Below are positions 1-11,489 of a DNA stretch of 64,000 nt, one piece after another. Made by a program: the position numbers and the translations under genes. The stretch is taken from the NCBI GenBank assembly GCA_030411725.1, contig MU839829.1, positions 2,480,001-2,544,000 of the forward strand, written 5' to 3'. The first letter of the stretch is position 1, and each line of letters opens with the position of its first letter. Origin of the DNA: Echria macrotheca. Lineage: Eukaryota; Ascomycota; Sordariomycetes; Sordariales; Schizotheciaceae. The notes below the pieces were generated by a model. That model searched no databases. It had not been told where the DNA came from and saw only the letters and a list, made by a program, of their open reading frames with translations.

Positions 1-3000
1 CATTCCGATGTAGAGTCACCAGACGATGCTGATGAGCCTTGTCTTATGCATGGAGCACCAGTGAGAGACAGATCTCTCGGGTCTCCTGCCCTCCAGCCCT
101 GAATGACCAGTAGGGAGTTGCCGCGATTCGCAGACCAGTGCAGGGTGGTATGTGGCTAACAAGATGGTGTCTTTCTGGGCGACCAGTTGATATTGAGACC
201 TCAACCTTCCACCTTCTTCCATGGTGCCGGCCGAGTTCCGGGCCAGTTTCGGGCATCCAAGCACTGAGCTGGAACCGCTGCCCCCGCAGGCAAGTTGCGT
301 AGTAGACCACAAAGTTTCAGCCGTTGCTGTCTTTCCTGCCGCTCGAGGAGGTCCCTCCTGGTCTCGTACGTGTACACTTGCGGATCGGCTGGACGAATGA
401 CCCCGGAAGAAGCTCCTCGGGCATCCTGATGCCTCCCCGGCTTGGCAGACCTTGCGATTCCAAAGACTCGTGCCGGCACAAGGTCCGGACCATAGTAGAC
501 TGTCATCACCCAGCCCAGCAGATACCAAAATAGCCCTTGCACAGATACACGACACACAGAGTCGGTCGATGGGAAAGCACGGCAGCGGAGGCAGTCATCG
601 ACCACATCAAATCTGCAGCTGTCCAGCTCGCAACACCCGAAGGCTCCAGAACGTGGCATCGAGAGTCAATTGCGCAGTAATTAGCTCGGGTGCCGAGCTT
701 GATGACACCCTGGGGCCCCGTGATCGTTGGATGAATGGCCAGAGATAGCGATCAGAGTCACAGAATGGCTGGCGCCGGGATAGCAACGTCCAACCGTCGT
801 CACCAAATACCTACAAGGTCAAGGGACATGCTCTAGAACCCGAGCACGGCGCATCCAACAAAGCTCGTTGAAGCCGGCGGGACCAAGGATACCGCCCTGA
901 CGCCCCGAGGCAAACTGCGGGTAGCTTGGTTGCTCCAAATTAGCGCATTTGGTTAGGCGTCACCCCGTACCAGCCTTGCCGTTTTTCGGTACGTGTTGGG
1001 CACGCCGGTCGACGGCTTCGGTGCAGAAAAGGTCCTGATAATAAGCCAGAAGACTCGCGATCGCGAGCCCAAAATATTGCGCCGTGAAGATCGGGACGTA
1101 TGGCCGAGCTTGCTGGCGACAAGCCGAGCTGAAATCGTTAGCACCGCTGGTCGGAGACCGTTCCGGAAGTTTCAGGGGCCAATGACACCGTGACTCTCTG
1201 CCGCTCCGGGGGAAAGGATCCAAGCAGCAAACCACCACTTTATCCCGGCCAAGCTGATGCTCATACTCCCTTGCACTAAACAGCAGGTCCAACGATCTGG
1301 GAATCGACGATACGGAGGCGCCCACTCGTGTCACATCGGTTTGCTCCGTGGCGGTTTGCTCGTCGTTGGCGCTTGTTGTGGCACAGCGCACCTACCGGTC
1401 GATCAGCAACCGAGACAATGTCAGTTGCCTCGTGGTGTCTGGCGTTGACGTCAACCCGCCCTGTCAAGAATTGGGCGATTGGATGGGTAATTGAGACGCT
1501 TGTATGCGCAAATCAGGCCCTGGAAGGGCATCGAGCGATGTCGACGACGACCGGGTTGGCGGTGTCCGCTACCCGTTCCCGTCCGGGACGCCACAGATGA
1601 ATCGGGCATGGGCCTGGTGATCTTGGTCAACGGGGACTTCCAAGGCGCGGGGCATGACGAAACTTGGCGGCTTTCCCTTACAGCCCTGGCGGAATGAGAT
1701 ATCTGCAGTGCAACGGCCGGGATGCGTCTGTTCAACTTGGAAGTGGTCTGACAACACATGCATTGTTCTTTTTATGTGTGTCTGTCGTCTTTTGTAGAAG
1801 GTGGAGGAAGCTTGTCAAGTCGAGGGATGATCACGGTCTGAACGGGGCACTTTTCCATGGAGATCTCTTTCCATGCAGCATGAGGCTGCAGACGAGGCGA
1901 CCCGGTCAGCACGGGCGAACAAAGATTCGCAAGCTGATTCCCGTGTGCCCACAGCACGTTTTTGACGGTTGCAGCGTGGACGAGTCGGCTTGTTCTGCTT
2001 GGCAGATGGGACGGTGCAGAACCCTTCCTGCATATGCCGAATTGTCTGTGATTCCAAGGAAGTCGACAAGATGTCATGGAACGCGCAACACCAGCGCACT
2101 GAATTCTCGAATTGCGGGATGCCGGGTGTGACATTTGCAGCTGCCGGCAGACGGATGCTGTTGTCGATGTCCACTTGTGTTGAGCTGAAGGCGGCCCTCT
2201 CAATGGCGACTCGAACTGCTCAGCTTCGCAAGAGCTGGTTTGGAAGCCGGCTCGTGCCTTCCCTCGACGGCGTGGCGCCCAGGCCCGACAGGGTTGATGC
2301 CAAGTCTGGCTGACCCCTGTCGAGGTCTGGACCACACAGCGCATTCCGATCTCAACTCGAAGTGGGGCGCTTTTCAGATCGAAGAACCTTCCGGCTGGAT
2401 CTCCACCATGGCCTGCAGGCCGAGCAGTACGTGCGCTAATCCCAAAGTGGACATCACATGAGACGACCTCACTTGGCCGACAATGCACGCCGCCGGGAAA
2501 AAAGAGCCGTCGAAGGAAATAGTTGCTGGAAAGACGTCCAGAAGGACCCGGAACGGCGCCAACTGTCATTGCTGCAGGTTCCGAAGGAGGCGGGCAGACG
2601 ACAGCGGCAGCAGCTGACCTTTGGGACGGGTTCTCAATGGGAAGTCGCGGCTGGTTTCTTTGCCGTTCTTGGCACCCCTCCAACACGCTAATCGGTGTGG
2701 GCCCACACTCCACACATTGAACATCATCTCGCAGGGGCCCTGGATGCCCACCCAGGAGTCCACCCTGGATGGGCCATCGCCATGGCACTCTACGTATCTT
2801 TCCTGGCCCCAGATATTCGGGACATGCACTTCTGCATATGGCATCCCACCGAAAGGTAATTGGCATGTTGGGGCCGCCCCCTTCTCAGGGCCCCCGGCTC
2901 TCTTTCATAATGGCCGCCCCAGGACCTCCGTCACATATCCATCACCTCGCCGCAACAGGTTGGGGGGTTTGCCAGGGCTGTCCTCTCTTGAGCTTTGCCA

Positions 3001-3293
3001 AAATGTCTAAATAATAGGACCATCCTCTCCGCCGCTCCCTTCTCAGCTCCCGTCCGTCCTTACTAGAGGTTGACAGCTTGAACACCGAGAAAGGGGCATC
3101 CTCTCCGCGGCCCAGGACACAATTACGAGCCACGCCCGGTCGAACTCTAACCTCCCAGGCCATGAGGTCCGCATGCCATTGACAAGAGCATTGCAGCAAC
3201 GGCTCAGAGCCGTACCATCTTGAATCCAGCAAAGGCTCTGCCTCGGGTGTCACCTTCGCCTTTTCCTCGACTCGTCTGCCAACGTCGTTCACC
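1..3293. other. Long intergenic region, no convincing gene
   Basis: About 3.3 kb upstream of CRY-DASH. ORFs exist on both strands; the longest, on the minus strand at 1772-2866, reads as Cys/Pro/Arg/Ser-rich sequence with no domain I recognise, and it overlaps other open frames on both strands, which is typical of chance ORFs in GC-rich DNA. The last few hundred bases presumably hold the promoter and 5'UTR of the light-related gene at 3294. No tRNA, rRNA or inverted-repeat element was seen. Confidence 0.5.
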
Positions 3294-5487
3294 ATGGCGT
3301 CGCCACGGACCCTGATCTATGTCGTACGTCGAGATCTCCGAGTCTCAGACAATCCGATCCTGCACGAACTTGCGACGTCGGCGAACAAGCAGTTCACGCA
3401 CCTCCTGCCCGTCTACGTCTTTCCAGCGGACCAGGTTGAGTTATCGGGCTTTATCACGGATGGATCCGAGAACCCCTATCCTCCTGCCAAGAGTCCCAAT
3501 GGGAAGTACTGGCGATGCGGACCCTTCCGGGCCGAGTTCGTGGGCCAAGCCGTCTGGGATTTGCAACAGTCTCTTCAGGCTCTGGGGAGTGGACTGGTGA
3601 TTCGTGTCGGAAAGGTAGCTGCCGTTGTAGGGGCGCTGGTTGAGCAGTTGGAAAAGAGTGGTCACCACGTTGGTGCTGTTTGGATGGCAAGCCACGAGGG
3701 TTCGGAGGAAAAGCGCGATGAAAAGGCAATCAGCAAACTCTGCGCGGACAAGCAGGCCGAATTCAAGCTCTGGGCCGACGAGAAATACCTGATCGACGAG
3801 TAGGTGGCGTATCCTTGGTTGTGAACCTGTAACTAACGTAATAAATAGCCAAGACACCAAGCTGGAGACCGTCGATGAGCTTCCCGACGTCTTCACGACG
3901 TACCGCAAGTCGGTGGAACCCCTGCGCGAGAAACCGAGGGCTGCATTGCCTGCTCCCACGGCAGGTTCGCTTCCGGGCTTTCCCGCTGCCTCTGCCATTG
4001 CCGCACAAGACGCCCCGTTCAGCATTCCAGAGGACCTCGAAGGCTTGATTAAGGCGCTGAAGGAACCGGTCAAGGACTTTCTTTCCGACGCACCGCCGTT
4101 CCCACCCGAGGCAACATCAGCCCATCCGTTCAAAGGCGGTGAGACATCCGCGCAGGAGCGGCTGAGGCACCTGTTGACGACCGGGGCTCTGCAGAAGTAC
4201 AAGGACACGAGGAACGGGCTCCTGGGAACCGAGTTCAGTACGAAACTGTCGGCCTTTCTTGCTCAGGGGTGTATCACGGCTCGACAGATCCACCACGCTC
4301 TTCTGAGCTTCGAGGATGGAACCGACAGTACGCTCCAGGAAGTTGAGGGATATGGTAAGGGCGAGAACGAAGGGACGGCGTCTGTTCGGTTCGAACTTCT
4401 CTGGCGGGACTATATGCGTCTATGTCACCGCAAGTATGGGGACAAACTGTTCCGGCTGGGGGGGCTCAAGGTTGACGAGGCGACCTACAAAGAGGATGAC
4501 AAGAAATGGAAAACGCCTGTCGCACAGACGGCTCCGCAGGACCAAGATCCCACGCCCGAGCGCGTCCAGCATATACTCGAAAGATTCAATGCCGGAACGA
4601 CAGGCATGGGACTCATTGATGCGTCGCAGCGAGAGCTGCTACACACGGGATACACATCGAACCGAGCGCGACAGAACGTGGCGAGTTTTCTCTCCAAGCA
4701 TCTGGGTATCGACTGGCGCTACGGCGCCGAGTGGTATGAGATGCTGCTGGTCGACTACGACGTGTCTTCGAATTGGGCAAACTGGCAGTACGTGGCTGGA
4801 GTCGGGAACGACCCACGTAGTGAAATGCGTATCTTCAATCCTGTGAAGCAAGGACTCGACTACGACCCGGAGGGTACCTATACCCGGTCTTGGGTCCCGG
4901 AACTCAAAGGGCTCACCGAGTTGCTGAATGTGTTCCAGGCATGGACGGCGTCGGAGGAGACTCTGGCGGAGACGGGGCTCAAGGACAACATCATGGTTAC
5001 GGATCCGGTCAAGAAGATTGAGTTCTCAGCCGCAGGGAAGCCGCTGAAGAGCGGAAAGCGGCTGTACTTTCGCCGTAAGGGACGCGGCGGGAAGGGGGGT
5101 GCTGACAGCCCTCCGCAGAACGAGAGTGGTGAAGCCGGTGCGGCCCAGGGATCTGCGAGTGGCACCCAGCCTAGCCCGTCGAACGCTCCAGAAGGAAGTG
5201 GTGCGGGGACGACCTCTACCTCGACCAGGGGCAGAGGCGGTGGGAGAGGACGTGGGCGGGGTGGCAACGGAGCACGCGGAGGTGTGTCTGGGAGCCCACC
5301 TATCGGGCCTAGCAGTTCTGGAAACGGTCCTGTTGGCAACATAGGCGGTCGAGGTGGTGGCTACAATGGTGGCTACCGAGGAGGATGGGGATGGAGAGGA
5401 GGACGTGGGAGAGGGCGTGGTGGGAGTTTTTTCGGTGGCGGTCGTGGCCAGCCGGTGCAGGCGATGGCAGCCCAGCCGAGTTCCTAG
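3294..5487 (+). CDS. cry: Cryptochrome DASH (photolyase/cryptochrome family)
   Basis: Flavoprotein of the photolyase/cryptochrome superfamily; CRY-DASH proteins bind FAD and a folate antenna and act in blue-light sensing and/or single-strand CPD repair. Two exons, 3294-3799 and 3849-5487, with an intron 3800-3848 (GTAGGT donor, CTAAC branch, TAG acceptor) restore one 714-aa frame. The start sits in a strong CACCATGG context. The N-terminal alpha/beta domain begins YVVRRDLRVSDNP. The FAD-binding helical domain carries the CRY-DASH block TGMGLIDASQRELLHTGYTS, then NRARQNVASFL, DWRYGAEWYE and SNWANWQYVAGVGNDPRSEM. The last ~130 residues are low complexity, with many RGG/RGRGG repeats, as known for fungal CRY-DASH. 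Length fits the fungal family (about 700-750 aa). It converges with the PPTase gene; the two stops are 193 bp apart. Function in vivo is inferred from family. Confidence 0.95.
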
Positions 5488-5680
5488 TGTGAGGCTTGCA
5501 AACGGAGCGCCCAGCCAAGTTCCTGGTTTGAGGCTTGCAGACGGAGCGTCAGGAACAGTTTGGATAGTAAACAGTGCCAGGATGGGGACAATTTGTAATT
5601 GTGCGGCAGAATAAAAACAATTTGTGTAGCGAGTATGCGTACGGGGTTCTCATATAATAGACGTACTCCAAACCCGGACT

Positions 5681-6808
5681 TTATTCTGATGGCCAACTGA
5701 GTGTGCTCTCCTCCATCCTTGCCTCGGCGAACTCGAGCATCTCGAACAGATCAAGCTCCCGATACGGCCCAAGCTTCAGACGCAACCCGACCTGCTTGTC
5801 GGCAGGCGTCCGCACCGCCGTGGCGATCATGTAATCCGGGCCGAGCGCGCGCAGACACACATTCACGTCGTCGACCCTCTCGCCCCTGAACCAGATCTCA
5901 AAGTCGCGGAGAACCTGGGGGCCATAGGACCGCCCGTCGTTTTCTTTGTCGGACGTCGTCTCAACCGCCGGCACGCCCCAGGCCGGCGTGGGGGCCACGG
6001 GCCGGAAGCCGCGGAATTCTAGGTCTCGCAGCCACGGGGCCAGGAGGGCCTCGCCCGTCATCTTGACGTAGGCCTCGCGCAGGGCCCAGAGGGCGTAGAA
6101 GGCGCGGAGCTTGGCGTCGACTAGATTGTTTTCTCCACCAGCGAGACCGGGCACGGCCGAGAGGATCTGGTATTTTAGATAGGATGTCTCGCGGGGCGAG
6201 AAGACGTCTGCGTGCATGTCTATGAATTTGGGGAAGGTGTCGGAGGATATGAGGGTGTGGTCGCGCGCGCGGCGTTCCGAGGTGCAGACTAGGTCTGTGC
6301 CTAGGTCTATGGAATCAGGGGAGGAGGAGGCGATGAGGGCGACTAGGCCGGCTTGGTGGGTTACGTTTAGGGAGATGGATGGGGAGGGAGAGGAAGAGGA
6401 TGATGGGGTATGGGGAGGTTGGAAGATGGGTTTGCCGGTTGACGGGGCCCGGGTGATGACGGAGGCGTGCCAGGGGAGGGTGGGCAGGAGGTGGGCTATT
6501 GCGAGGTGTTTGAGCCAGGAGGAGGCGAGGGACATTTTGGCGTCGCGGATGTGGATGTAGCGGAGGGCGGCGGCGCGTTCTGACGGCGGGAGGAGCGCGA
6601 GGATGCGGGAGGCTATGGGCTTTTTTTGCGGGAGAGAAGAGGTGTTAGTGATGTGATGGGTTATCGGAAAAAGGGGGGTGAGTGAGTGGGTGAGTTTACA
6701 TACATGGGTCTCGAGCTGGCGGGTTGTCGTCGCCTCGGGGAACCAGTCGCGCGTGTCGAAGAGCCATTGGATTATGGTTGGTTCGTCGGCGGCGGCGGCG
6801 GCGGCCAT
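5681..6808 (-). CDS. 4'-phosphopantetheinyl transferase (Sfp/NpgA type)
   Basis: Transfers the phosphopantetheine arm from CoA to carrier domains of polyketide synthases, nonribosomal peptide synthetases and alpha-aminoadipate reductase (family knowledge). Exons 6808-6704 and 6619-5681 surround an 84-nt intron (6703-6620; donor GTATGT, acceptor AAAAAAAG) whose removal joins RQLETH to PIASRILALLPPSER; product about 347 aa. Recognisable motifs are FYIHIRDA-like IHIRDAKMSLAS near the N-terminus, the Mg-binding stretch SIDLGTDLV, and WALREAYVKMTGEALL, equivalent to the WxxKEA signature with Arg replacing the usual Lys. The intron length is a multiple of three and lacks a stop, so the unspliced frame stays open (375 aa). 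The N-terminus has an Ala run (MAAAAAA). Family assignment is firm; whether it is the sole Sfp-type enzyme of the genome cannot be judged here. Confidence 0.9.
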   Translation of the reverse strand: MAAAAAADEPTIIQWLFDTRDWFPEATTTRQLETHVCKLTHSLTPLFPITHHITNTSSLPQKKPIASRILALLPPSERAAALRYIHIRDAKMSLASSWLKHLAIAHLLPTLPWHASVITRAPSTGKPIFQPPHTPSSSSSPSPSISLNVTHQAGLVALIASSSPDSIDLGTDLVCTSERRARDHTLISSDTFPKFIDMHADVFSPRETSYLKYQILSAVPGLAGGENNLVDAKLRAFYALWALREAYVKMTGEALLAPWLRDLEFRGFRPVAPTPAWGVPAVETTSDKENDGRSYGPQVLRDFEIWFRGERVDDVNVCLRALGPDYMIATAVRTPADKQVGLRLKLGPYRELDLFEMLEFAEARMEESTLSWPSE

Positions 6809-8655
6809 TTTGGTGGTGTTTGTTTCGTTTTCGTCTTCTCGAGAATGATAAGAGTTGAGTAGGGGGAGTTATGAAGGGATGATGATGGGCTGATTTTGGT
6901 GGAGGGATGTTTCATACATGGCCTCATTCACTTTGGAGTTTTTGTTGAAAGAAAAGGTGAGATGAGACGAGCGGCGGATGAAACCCGTAACCCGATCCAT
7001 CGCGCCACTGCGCAGCGATCAGCCTGACTCGCTTCAGCTCAGCTCAAAAACAAGCGTATATAAAGTTTTACCAACTTGCCATGTTTTTAATTTCTTTTTT
7101 TTTTCTTTTGGTCCCCGTCGATTCGTCCATCCGTCCCTCGGCCCCGTCAATCCCGAGCGGAGGGACCCCCGGCTTCGGTACCCCGCACCAACGGCTGCTC
7201 GGTACCCCGGTCCTCCGGTCCTCGGCGTCCGTCCGCAACCCCGGTTGCAGACCCCCCCTAGTTCCGGACCCGACAAACCCAACCTACCGGATCATGCGAC
7301 CGCCCCTAAAGATCCAAGCCATCAACACACCACCGCCGAGTTCATGGTATTGTTGAACAGACGAATCGACCGCCCGGGCCCCCAAAACACCAGACTCCGC
7401 CTTTTTTATTGAGAACTCCCCATGAATTTTCAAACCAAACAACATTCAAGGGTAGAAGTTTCAAAAAAGAAGCGTTTGAGTCCTCAGCGCTCCGTGACAT
7501 CCATCCATTCCATCCGCTCCTCCAGCTCCGACTCCGGATATCGTCGAGTCGTTTAGAGCTGTTCGAGTTGAGCGGGCAGGAATGTTTAGAGAGGAAGGCC
7601 ATGTCGAGCTATACGGAGAAAAAAAAAACATCTCCCCCTTCCTTGGATACAGATGTTGTCTAGATAATAACTACCGGAAGATCCATCTTGAGCAATTTTG
7701 TAATTGTTCGATGGACTGAGGTAGTTCTAGTTTCTCGCCGGAAGATCTGTCTTGAAGCTTCCATCGCTCGACGGACTGAGGCGGATTCTTTCTCTGTTCA
7801 AGGGGAAGAGGGGATGTGATGTTATTTTTTCTCGTTGATGTTTTTGTTGTTTTTCTCGTGGGGATTTTGTTTTCTTTTCACTCTTGAGATTATCACCAGG
7901 GGAGGGAGGAGAAAGGGTTGTTGTTGTGTATGGGTTGGGAAGGGAGAGAGAGAGAGACGGACTTATCGACGGCTATTCCGTACCTCCACATGTCAAGACC
8001 GTAACACCCGGCCCCCAACAAGCGACCAAAACAAGTAACATTCCAGACAACAACCCACATAGTACCACAACACACAAAGGACACTCCCGACAAAAAACCC
8101 CATGACATCGAAAGCTACCATATCCCCCCGGGTCGGAGAGACGAGCAAAAGAAAAACCCCCACGATCGAGAGACATGGAAATCATCACGCACACACACCA
8201 GCCCTTCACAACGCCGAGAGTAGGGCAAACGACACCACGACTATCAAGCGATACGGATTTATTTCCTGTATTGCGCGACCACCATTATACGGATGGGATA
8301 CCTTCGTACCTAGGTATTCAAATAAGACGCGGTACAATACAACCCATGCCCTATTAATGTGTGCTGTATAAATGTGCTTCGTGAATGCGCCTTGTGCGTT
8401 TGGTTTCTGGCCATGGACATGTAATCTGCATAGGCAGTGTCTTGATACGGCTCATGACAGAGGTTCTTGACCCCCGGCAACCAGGGCGATAACCCCTATT
8501 CCACGATGGTTTAGAAACACTGATGATATGCCACCAGCCACAGAAAACTCAACAACAAACGATGCAAACCGACGCCTATATTGGCTACCAAGAAGAGGGA
8601 CCGCCTACCCCTTAGGAATAATATATTCGCTACCAAAAGACCTTACATCTATCTA
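6809..8655. other. Intergenic region between PPTase and SPP
   Basis: About 1.85 kb with several homopolymer tracts. It contains the PPTase promoter at its left end and the 3' end of the SPP gene at its right end. Short ORFs are Ser/Pro/Arg low complexity and unconvincing. A degenerate direct repeat at 7674-7789 is listed separately. Confidence 0.5.
7674..7789. repeat. Degenerate ~52-bp direct repeat
   Basis: Two adjacent copies start at 7674 and 7738. Both begin CCGGAAGATC, continue TCTTGA after two changed bases, and end GGACTGAGG; the middles differ and have a small indel. Several differences are C/T or G/A transitions (TCGATGGA versus TCGACGGA, GAGGTAG versus GAGGCGG). They lie in noncoding sequence and look like an old local duplication. 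Confidence 0.6.
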
Positions 8656-10353
8656 TTAGTCCTGCTTAGCCACCCTGCGCCGCGGTGCCGTGATAGAAAA
8701 CAAAAACACTTCATAATCCCCATCTTTCCCCTTTTCAGCACCCGGCTTTTCCTTCTCTTCCTCTCCGTCCTCACCCTTGACATCCTCAGCCTTACTCTTC
8801 TTAATCTCCTTAACCACCTGCCCATCGGCATCCACCTCGACAACCACGTCCGCGACATCCAAACTCCCATCCTCCGTGTACGCCCAAAACTCCTTGAGCT
8901 CCCCACGGACCACGGCCGTAAGCCATAGCGAGCCCGTCACGCCGGGCACGAGATACAACAGCGCGGGCTGCCCGTGCTGGAACACCGCCATGACGCTCAG
9001 CGTGACAAGCATGCCCAAAAAGTACCCCCCGAAAGCGGCGTAAAAGTAGGGCTTCGGAAACGCCGTCGCCTCCCAGACCGACACGGCAACACGAACAGGA
9101 AAAAGTCTTCCGAGCGGTGTCGTCCAGAAACGGTTGCCCCATTGCCCCTGAGAGTCCACATACGCGGCCTTCACCTTTTTGTACTGTACATCAACAGTCG
9201 CCACAGACCCGCCAGACCCATGCGTTTGGACCTCCTTAGTGAGCTCGACGGGCTCAAGCTTGATCTTCTTCTGATAGTGACGGTAGAGATCGAACCGCAG
9301 TGCCAGACCCAGAAGCAACCCCGGCACGACAATGTCGCCGAGACCAAGCAGACTCACGCCGCTGGGGCCGTGGAAGACCAGTTTGATCGGGGCGTCGACA
9401 TTCTTGGCGACCGTGATCATAAAGGGGCTGGTGCGGTTAGTCACATCCGAAAGAGAAGAAAGAGAGAGAATTGGATCTTACGTGTAAAACACCATGACAA
9501 TGTCATAGACAAAAAGGCCCCATAGCACCATGGATCCTATGGCAAACGAGGTGGGAAACAGGAGCGAGAAGGACGAGTACGTTATTGCCGACCCAATCAA
9601 GTTCGCGAGTATATGCCAGTCCATAACATGGTAGGCGATACTGACCAAGATAGCGATCAAAATGCCCAGAAGGCTGTTCAGTCGGAGGTTGAACTTGACA
9701 AAGACGAGTCCGTGGACGGCGAAGCGGGCGGTCCACTCCTCGGTGAACAGATGGCGGACCTCCCACGCCATCTCGACAAGACGGTCCGAGAGGTGGTAAC
9801 GACCGAAAACACCCGGGAAAGGCGACCTCGCGGGGACGGTAACCTCGGCGCCGTTGCTCTCGTCCTTGGGACCGATGGTGTGTAGACGGCCCTGGCGATC
9901 AACCCACATGTCCGGGAATACAATACTGGTGAGGATATTCAGGGCATCGGCGGCCAGACGGCCCATTCCGGCAATGGCGATGATGGAGATGTACACCCGC
10001 AGAATCTTGTTGAGGACATCCGGGTCCTGCAGGTACTCCATCAGATAGTAGAGACCAACCAGGACGATGGCGGCCATGACGGGGAACATGATGGCGTCCG
10101 AGGCGACCAGCCCCTCGGTGAACTGGATATCCTTGACATCCTTGCCCTTTTTCTTGGAAGGGGCGGCTGACGGAGGCCGTCGCAGAGATGCGTGGGCGGC
10201 GAGCCAGATGATGGACAAGGCGCTGAGAATCACCTTGGCCTCGAGGATCAAGAAGTCGGGCTTAAGCAACCTGTCCAAGATTCCAGCGGGTACGGCCGAG
10301 TTGAGGGTTGAGTTCCCCTCTGACAGGGTGACATTTGTGCTGTTTGCATCCAT
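8656..10353 (-). CDS. Signal peptide peptidase (intramembrane aspartyl protease)
   Basis: Presenilin/SPP-family GxGD protease of the ER membrane, which cleaves leftover signal peptides and type II membrane segments; in fungi related proteins also act in sterol-regulatory-factor processing and hypoxia adaptation (family knowledge). Exons 10353-9482 and 9427-8656 (intron donor GTAAGA, acceptor CAG) give 547 aa. The splice rebuilds VMVFYTPFMITVAKN. Catalytic motifs are all present: Y283-D284 in FVYDIVMVF, GLGD with D322, and QPALLYLVP at 444-452. Multiple hydrophobic segments span the protein; the first 25 residues contain several N-glycosylation sequons, consistent with a lumenal N-terminus. 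The C-terminal tail is Lys/Glu-rich and cytosolic by analogy. It is divergent from MED31. Confidence 0.95.
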
Positions 10354-10748
10354 CGTGGCGATGCTCGGGTTGTTGAAGAGGAGGCCACCGATGAGTTTGA
10401 AATAAGTCGGATTTATAGAAACGAGCGACTAGTCCATGCTAGCGTGGTGTCATAAAACGAATGAAACCTGGTTTTGATAATGTTTACCGGCAAAGTTTGT
10501 GAGAGCTCATGACCGAGCTGTGGTGAATTTTACTGTGTAGATGTGGTTGTTCGAGTGTCCTTTTCTGGCAGTTGAGGTTGCATCACCGTGCCTGCACTGT
10601 GACATGGGGACCCCTGCAACTGCCAGATTTCAGCCCTGTTCCGTTCCCGCCCCGCAATTGTCGGAGCTCTGAGCTTTGTTTCTTCGACAACAACAGTCCT
10701 CAACCGCTGCTTCCACCGGGCAGCTCTTGGGAGAACTGCCAGCCCACA
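10354..10748. promoter_or_regulatory. Divergent promoter region SPP / MED31
   Basis: The 395-bp spacer lies between two ATGs on opposite strands, so it must contain both 5'UTRs and promoters. No obvious TATA box or known operator can be defended from the sequence alone. Confidence 0.6.
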
Positions 10749-11184
10749 ATGGCCTCCGAACCAATGTCCGTCGGGAGTTCCGCAATGGAGCCTCCTCTAG
10801 CCCCGTCTGGCGCATCAGACGAACCAAAATACGCCGGCTTCACGCGCTTTGAGCTGGAGCTCGAGGTACCTTTCTTCCCGAGCTAGCAAGAACAGCGCTG
10901 ACAACGAGCAGTTTGTCCAGGCGCTGGGGAACCCGGCCTACCTCAACCATCTCGCGTCGCGCAAGTTTCTCAGCAACCCGTCATTCATCGCATACATCGA
11001 TTACCTCCAGTACTGGACCCGGCCGCCATACATCAAGTACCTGACATACCCCGGGCCAACACTCAAGAACCTACGTCTTCTGCAGCAGGAGAAATTTCGA
11101 CAAGATATCATAAGCCCGCAGTTGACACATGTCATGATGACCGAGGGCTTGCGGGCGGTCGTGGAATACCACCGGGAAAACTGA
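10749..11184 (+). CDS. MED31: Mediator complex subunit 31 (Soh1/Med31)
   Basis: Middle-module subunit of the Mediator coactivator that bridges transcription factors and RNA polymerase II in the nucleus. Exons 10749-10865 and 10912-11184 with a 46-nt intron (donor GTACCT, acceptor GCAG) give 129 aa. Splicing joins FTRFELELE to FVQALGNPAYLNHLA, and the remainder (SFIAYIDYLQYW, PPYIKYLTYPGPTL, ILSPQL-like IISPQLTH) is the highly conserved Med31 core; nearly the whole protein is this domain after a ~28-residue variable N-terminus rich in Ser/Pro. The start ATG (CACAATGG) is the last in-frame ATG before the conserved core begins. Very secure identification. Confidence 0.95.
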
Positions 11185-11489
11185 GGAGTCATATACGAGA
11201 TGATGAGGATGAGAGATGCCAAAGAATGAGATGATGGGATATACCCTGGGGATGCTCTCCGAGATGAGCTATCAAGGCACACCATCAGGATCTGAGAAGG
11301 GATATGATTCTAACAACAGACAAATACCCTGCTTCGAATAACCGGAGCACCAATGAGTGTCCATATAGTCTAGCTTTAACTACATACTATGCAGCGCAGC
11401 GATGCACATTCTAAACCCCAAGCCGTAGCGCCTTGCCATGAAAAATACAAAATACCAGACCAAAAAAAACAAAAACACAAAGGAGTCCC
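11185..11489. other. Convergent 3' region MED31 / RPC11
   Basis: About 305 bp between two facing stop codons; it must hold both 3'UTRs and polyadenylation signals. An A-rich stretch lies at 11,440-11,480. No gene seen. Confidence 0.5.

Noticed and set aside
1445..1454. Perfect palindrome TTGACGTCAA containing a CRE-like TGACGTCA
   Set aside because: One 8-mer match is expected by chance in a window this size and it lies 1.8 kb from the nearest start.
1772..2866. 364-codon open frame on the minus strand
   Set aside because: Starts in featureless GC-rich DNA, has no recognised motif, shares the region with several overlapping ORFs and shows no intron signals. Probably chance.
5099..5614. Alternative-frame ORFs over the RGG tail of CRY-DASH
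   Set aside because: Gly/Arg repeats leave all frames open; the splice-consistent frame is the annotated one.
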